64,000 bases of DNA. Origin: Bog-473 sp963756025. Its GTDB lineage: Bacteria; Actinomycetota; Acidimicrobiia; Acidimicrobiales; RAAP-2. The notes beneath the pieces are model-generated. The model saw only the letters and a program-made list of their open reading frames with translations. It did not search any database and had not been told where the DNA came from. This document shows positions 63,125 through 64,000 of this stretch, piece by piece. The translations under genes were made by a program, and so were the position numbers. Location of the stretch: positions 434,001-498,000 of the forward strand of contig CAVWMF010000006.1 of assembly GCA_963756025.1 (NCBI GenBank). The letters run 5' to 3'. Position 1 is the stretch's first letter. Each line of letters begins with the position of its first letter.

Positions 63125-64000
63125 ATGGGCGATCCCGGTTCTGGCGTGTACCCGTTGTCCGGGTAACTCCAGAGCCTCGTGTGCGACACCGCCGCCTGGC
63201 CTTGCCTACGGTTGGATGGCCCTCTCCGGCATCAGTCGCAGAATGTCCGGATCGTCGGGACGGTGGGGTCGCTCCCGGCTGCCGTCAGTTCTGTCGCTTC
63301 TGGTGGAGTACTGAATAGTCCGCTGAGTTGAAGCCCGGAATCGTCAAGCGCCCCTGGGTGGGTGAGCTTGTTGACGACGACGGTCGACCGTGTCGTCGCT
63401 CGCGGGACAGGACGGCCGCGGTCGCGATCGTGAGAAGGCGGGCCTCACCACCCGAAATTTCTCGACCGCCCTCCTGGTCCACGCCGAAGAAACTCGCGAC
63501 CGTCTGCGCCCTCCTCTCGACCCACCGTATTGAACGTGCCGGTGCCGGTCCTTGCTCCGACCTGACGTTCATTGATCTCACCCGGCTTCGATGGACTCCT
63601 TTGATTGGATGAACCCGAAGGAAGCTAGCCATACCGGCTCGTTGGGTGGGCTGCCTTACATCGAATCTGTTTTCCGGAACGCCCGATTTGCTCGGTCCGG
63701 AGCCCAGCTTCCAGAGAACCCGCCAGGTCACCTCTCACGGTGTTCCCCCCCCCCCCCGGGGGGGGGGGCTTGGGGCCCGGCGCTCGCTTCCTGTTCGGCT
63801 TCGCTTCAGGCCGGGGCGGGCTCCTCTGGGGTCGCCCTCCCTCGCTTCCGGCCTCCCTCCGCCGCTCGCTCTCCCGGGCTTGGTGCCCGTCGCTCGCTCT
63901 CTGTCCTGCTTCCGGCCGCCTCCGGCCCTCCTGCCTTCTTTTGTGTCTCCAATTTTGGGTCATCGATCGCGTTGATGGCAAACCAAGGTTCATGGCAAGA
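63125..64000. other. Right-end region without a confident gene
   Basis: 876 bases. Open frames on both strands (for example 63328-63612 + and 63285-63731 -) have no recognised motif and Arg/Pro/Ser-rich compositions typical of non-coding frames. From about 63770 the plus strand becomes pyrimidine-rich. It contains two imperfect copies of a 40-base segment beginning CTTGG(G/T)GCCCG, at about 63769 and 63879. It may be low-quality sequence at a contig end. Confidence 0.5.
63745..63768. repeat. Poly-C/poly-G junction
   Basis: Thirteen C followed immediately by eleven G, a self-complementary homopolymer pair. Nothing similar occurs elsewhere in the window. A sequencing or assembly artefact is the first explanation. 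Confidence 0.7.

Noticed and set aside
63084..63314. 76-codon plus-strand ORF with two Cys residues
   Set aside because: It overlaps the corrected C-terminus of the helix-turn-helix gene, has no ribosome-binding site and no recognisable family.

Overview
The window is high-GC DNA from an actinobacterium-like genome, probably Acidimicrobiia or a related soil or freshwater lineage. This is an inference from gene families and GC-rich third codon positions; there is no rRNA marker here. Supporting signs are several luciferase-like flavin oxidoreductases, many short-chain dehydrogenases (SDRs), orphan LivJ-type binding proteins, DUF427, nitronate monooxygenase, a cytochrome P450 and an actinobacterial/Bacillus-type SOS box. 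No rRNA, tRNA, CRISPR array, insertion sequence or complete prophage was seen.

Layout. 0.2-12 kb: esterase, small basic protein, DHA2 exporter, SOS-type UvrD-like helicase, membrane protein, ketopantoate-reductase-like enzyme, MFS exporter, GT39-like membrane protein, a chimeric remnant of an ABC exporter, and an orphan binding protein. 12.4-21 kb: broken enoyl-CoA hydratase, MOSC-reductase-ferredoxin fusion, GH15 glycosidase, broken peroxiredoxin, nitronate monooxygenase, VOC protein, decayed LAL regulator, zinc-ribbon membrane protein. 21-24.7 kb: a hydrolase-LLM-SDR operon divergent from its TetR regulator. 24.7-28.6 kb: a copper locus (YcnI, YcnJ-like CopC-CopD, and a polytopic His/Cys-containing protein). 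29 kb: orphan type IV pseudopilin. 30-40 kb: amidohydrolase, TetR-cyclase-monooxygenase operon, second binding protein, SDR, MaoC-like protein, DUF427-thioesterase fusion, enoyl-CoA hydratase. 40.2-45.9 kb: a tightly overlapped oxygenase operon (SDR, 33-codon ORF, Rieske oxygenase, 110-aa protein, TauD-type dioxygenase, second Rieske oxygenase, second 110-aa protein) divergent from a TetR gene with a clear palindrome between them. 46-62.4 kb: Gfo/Idh, LLM, NTF2, P450, MFS, DeoR, HAD, amidohydrolase, SMP-30, hotdog protein, DapA-like lyase, sulfotransferase, NTF2, alpha/beta hydrolase and a third binding protein. 62.5-64 kb: a small two-gene pair, then about 0.9 kb without a confident gene that contains a poly-C/poly-G junction and low-complexity DNA.

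Most genes between 21 and 62 kb read as catabolic modules for an unknown carbon source, perhaps a terpenoid, steroid, aromatic or lactone. The modules combine oxygenases (Rieske, alpha-ketoglutarate, flavin, P450), hydrolases, SDRs, crotonase/MaoC/thioesterase steps, TetR regulators and solute sensors. The substrate cannot be read from the sequence.

A caution: at least eleven loci are broken by single-base frameshifts, mostly +1, although both halves of each remain well conserved. Uncorrected indels in the assembly are the simplest explanation. These loci are given as one broken gene each, with the approximate break position.
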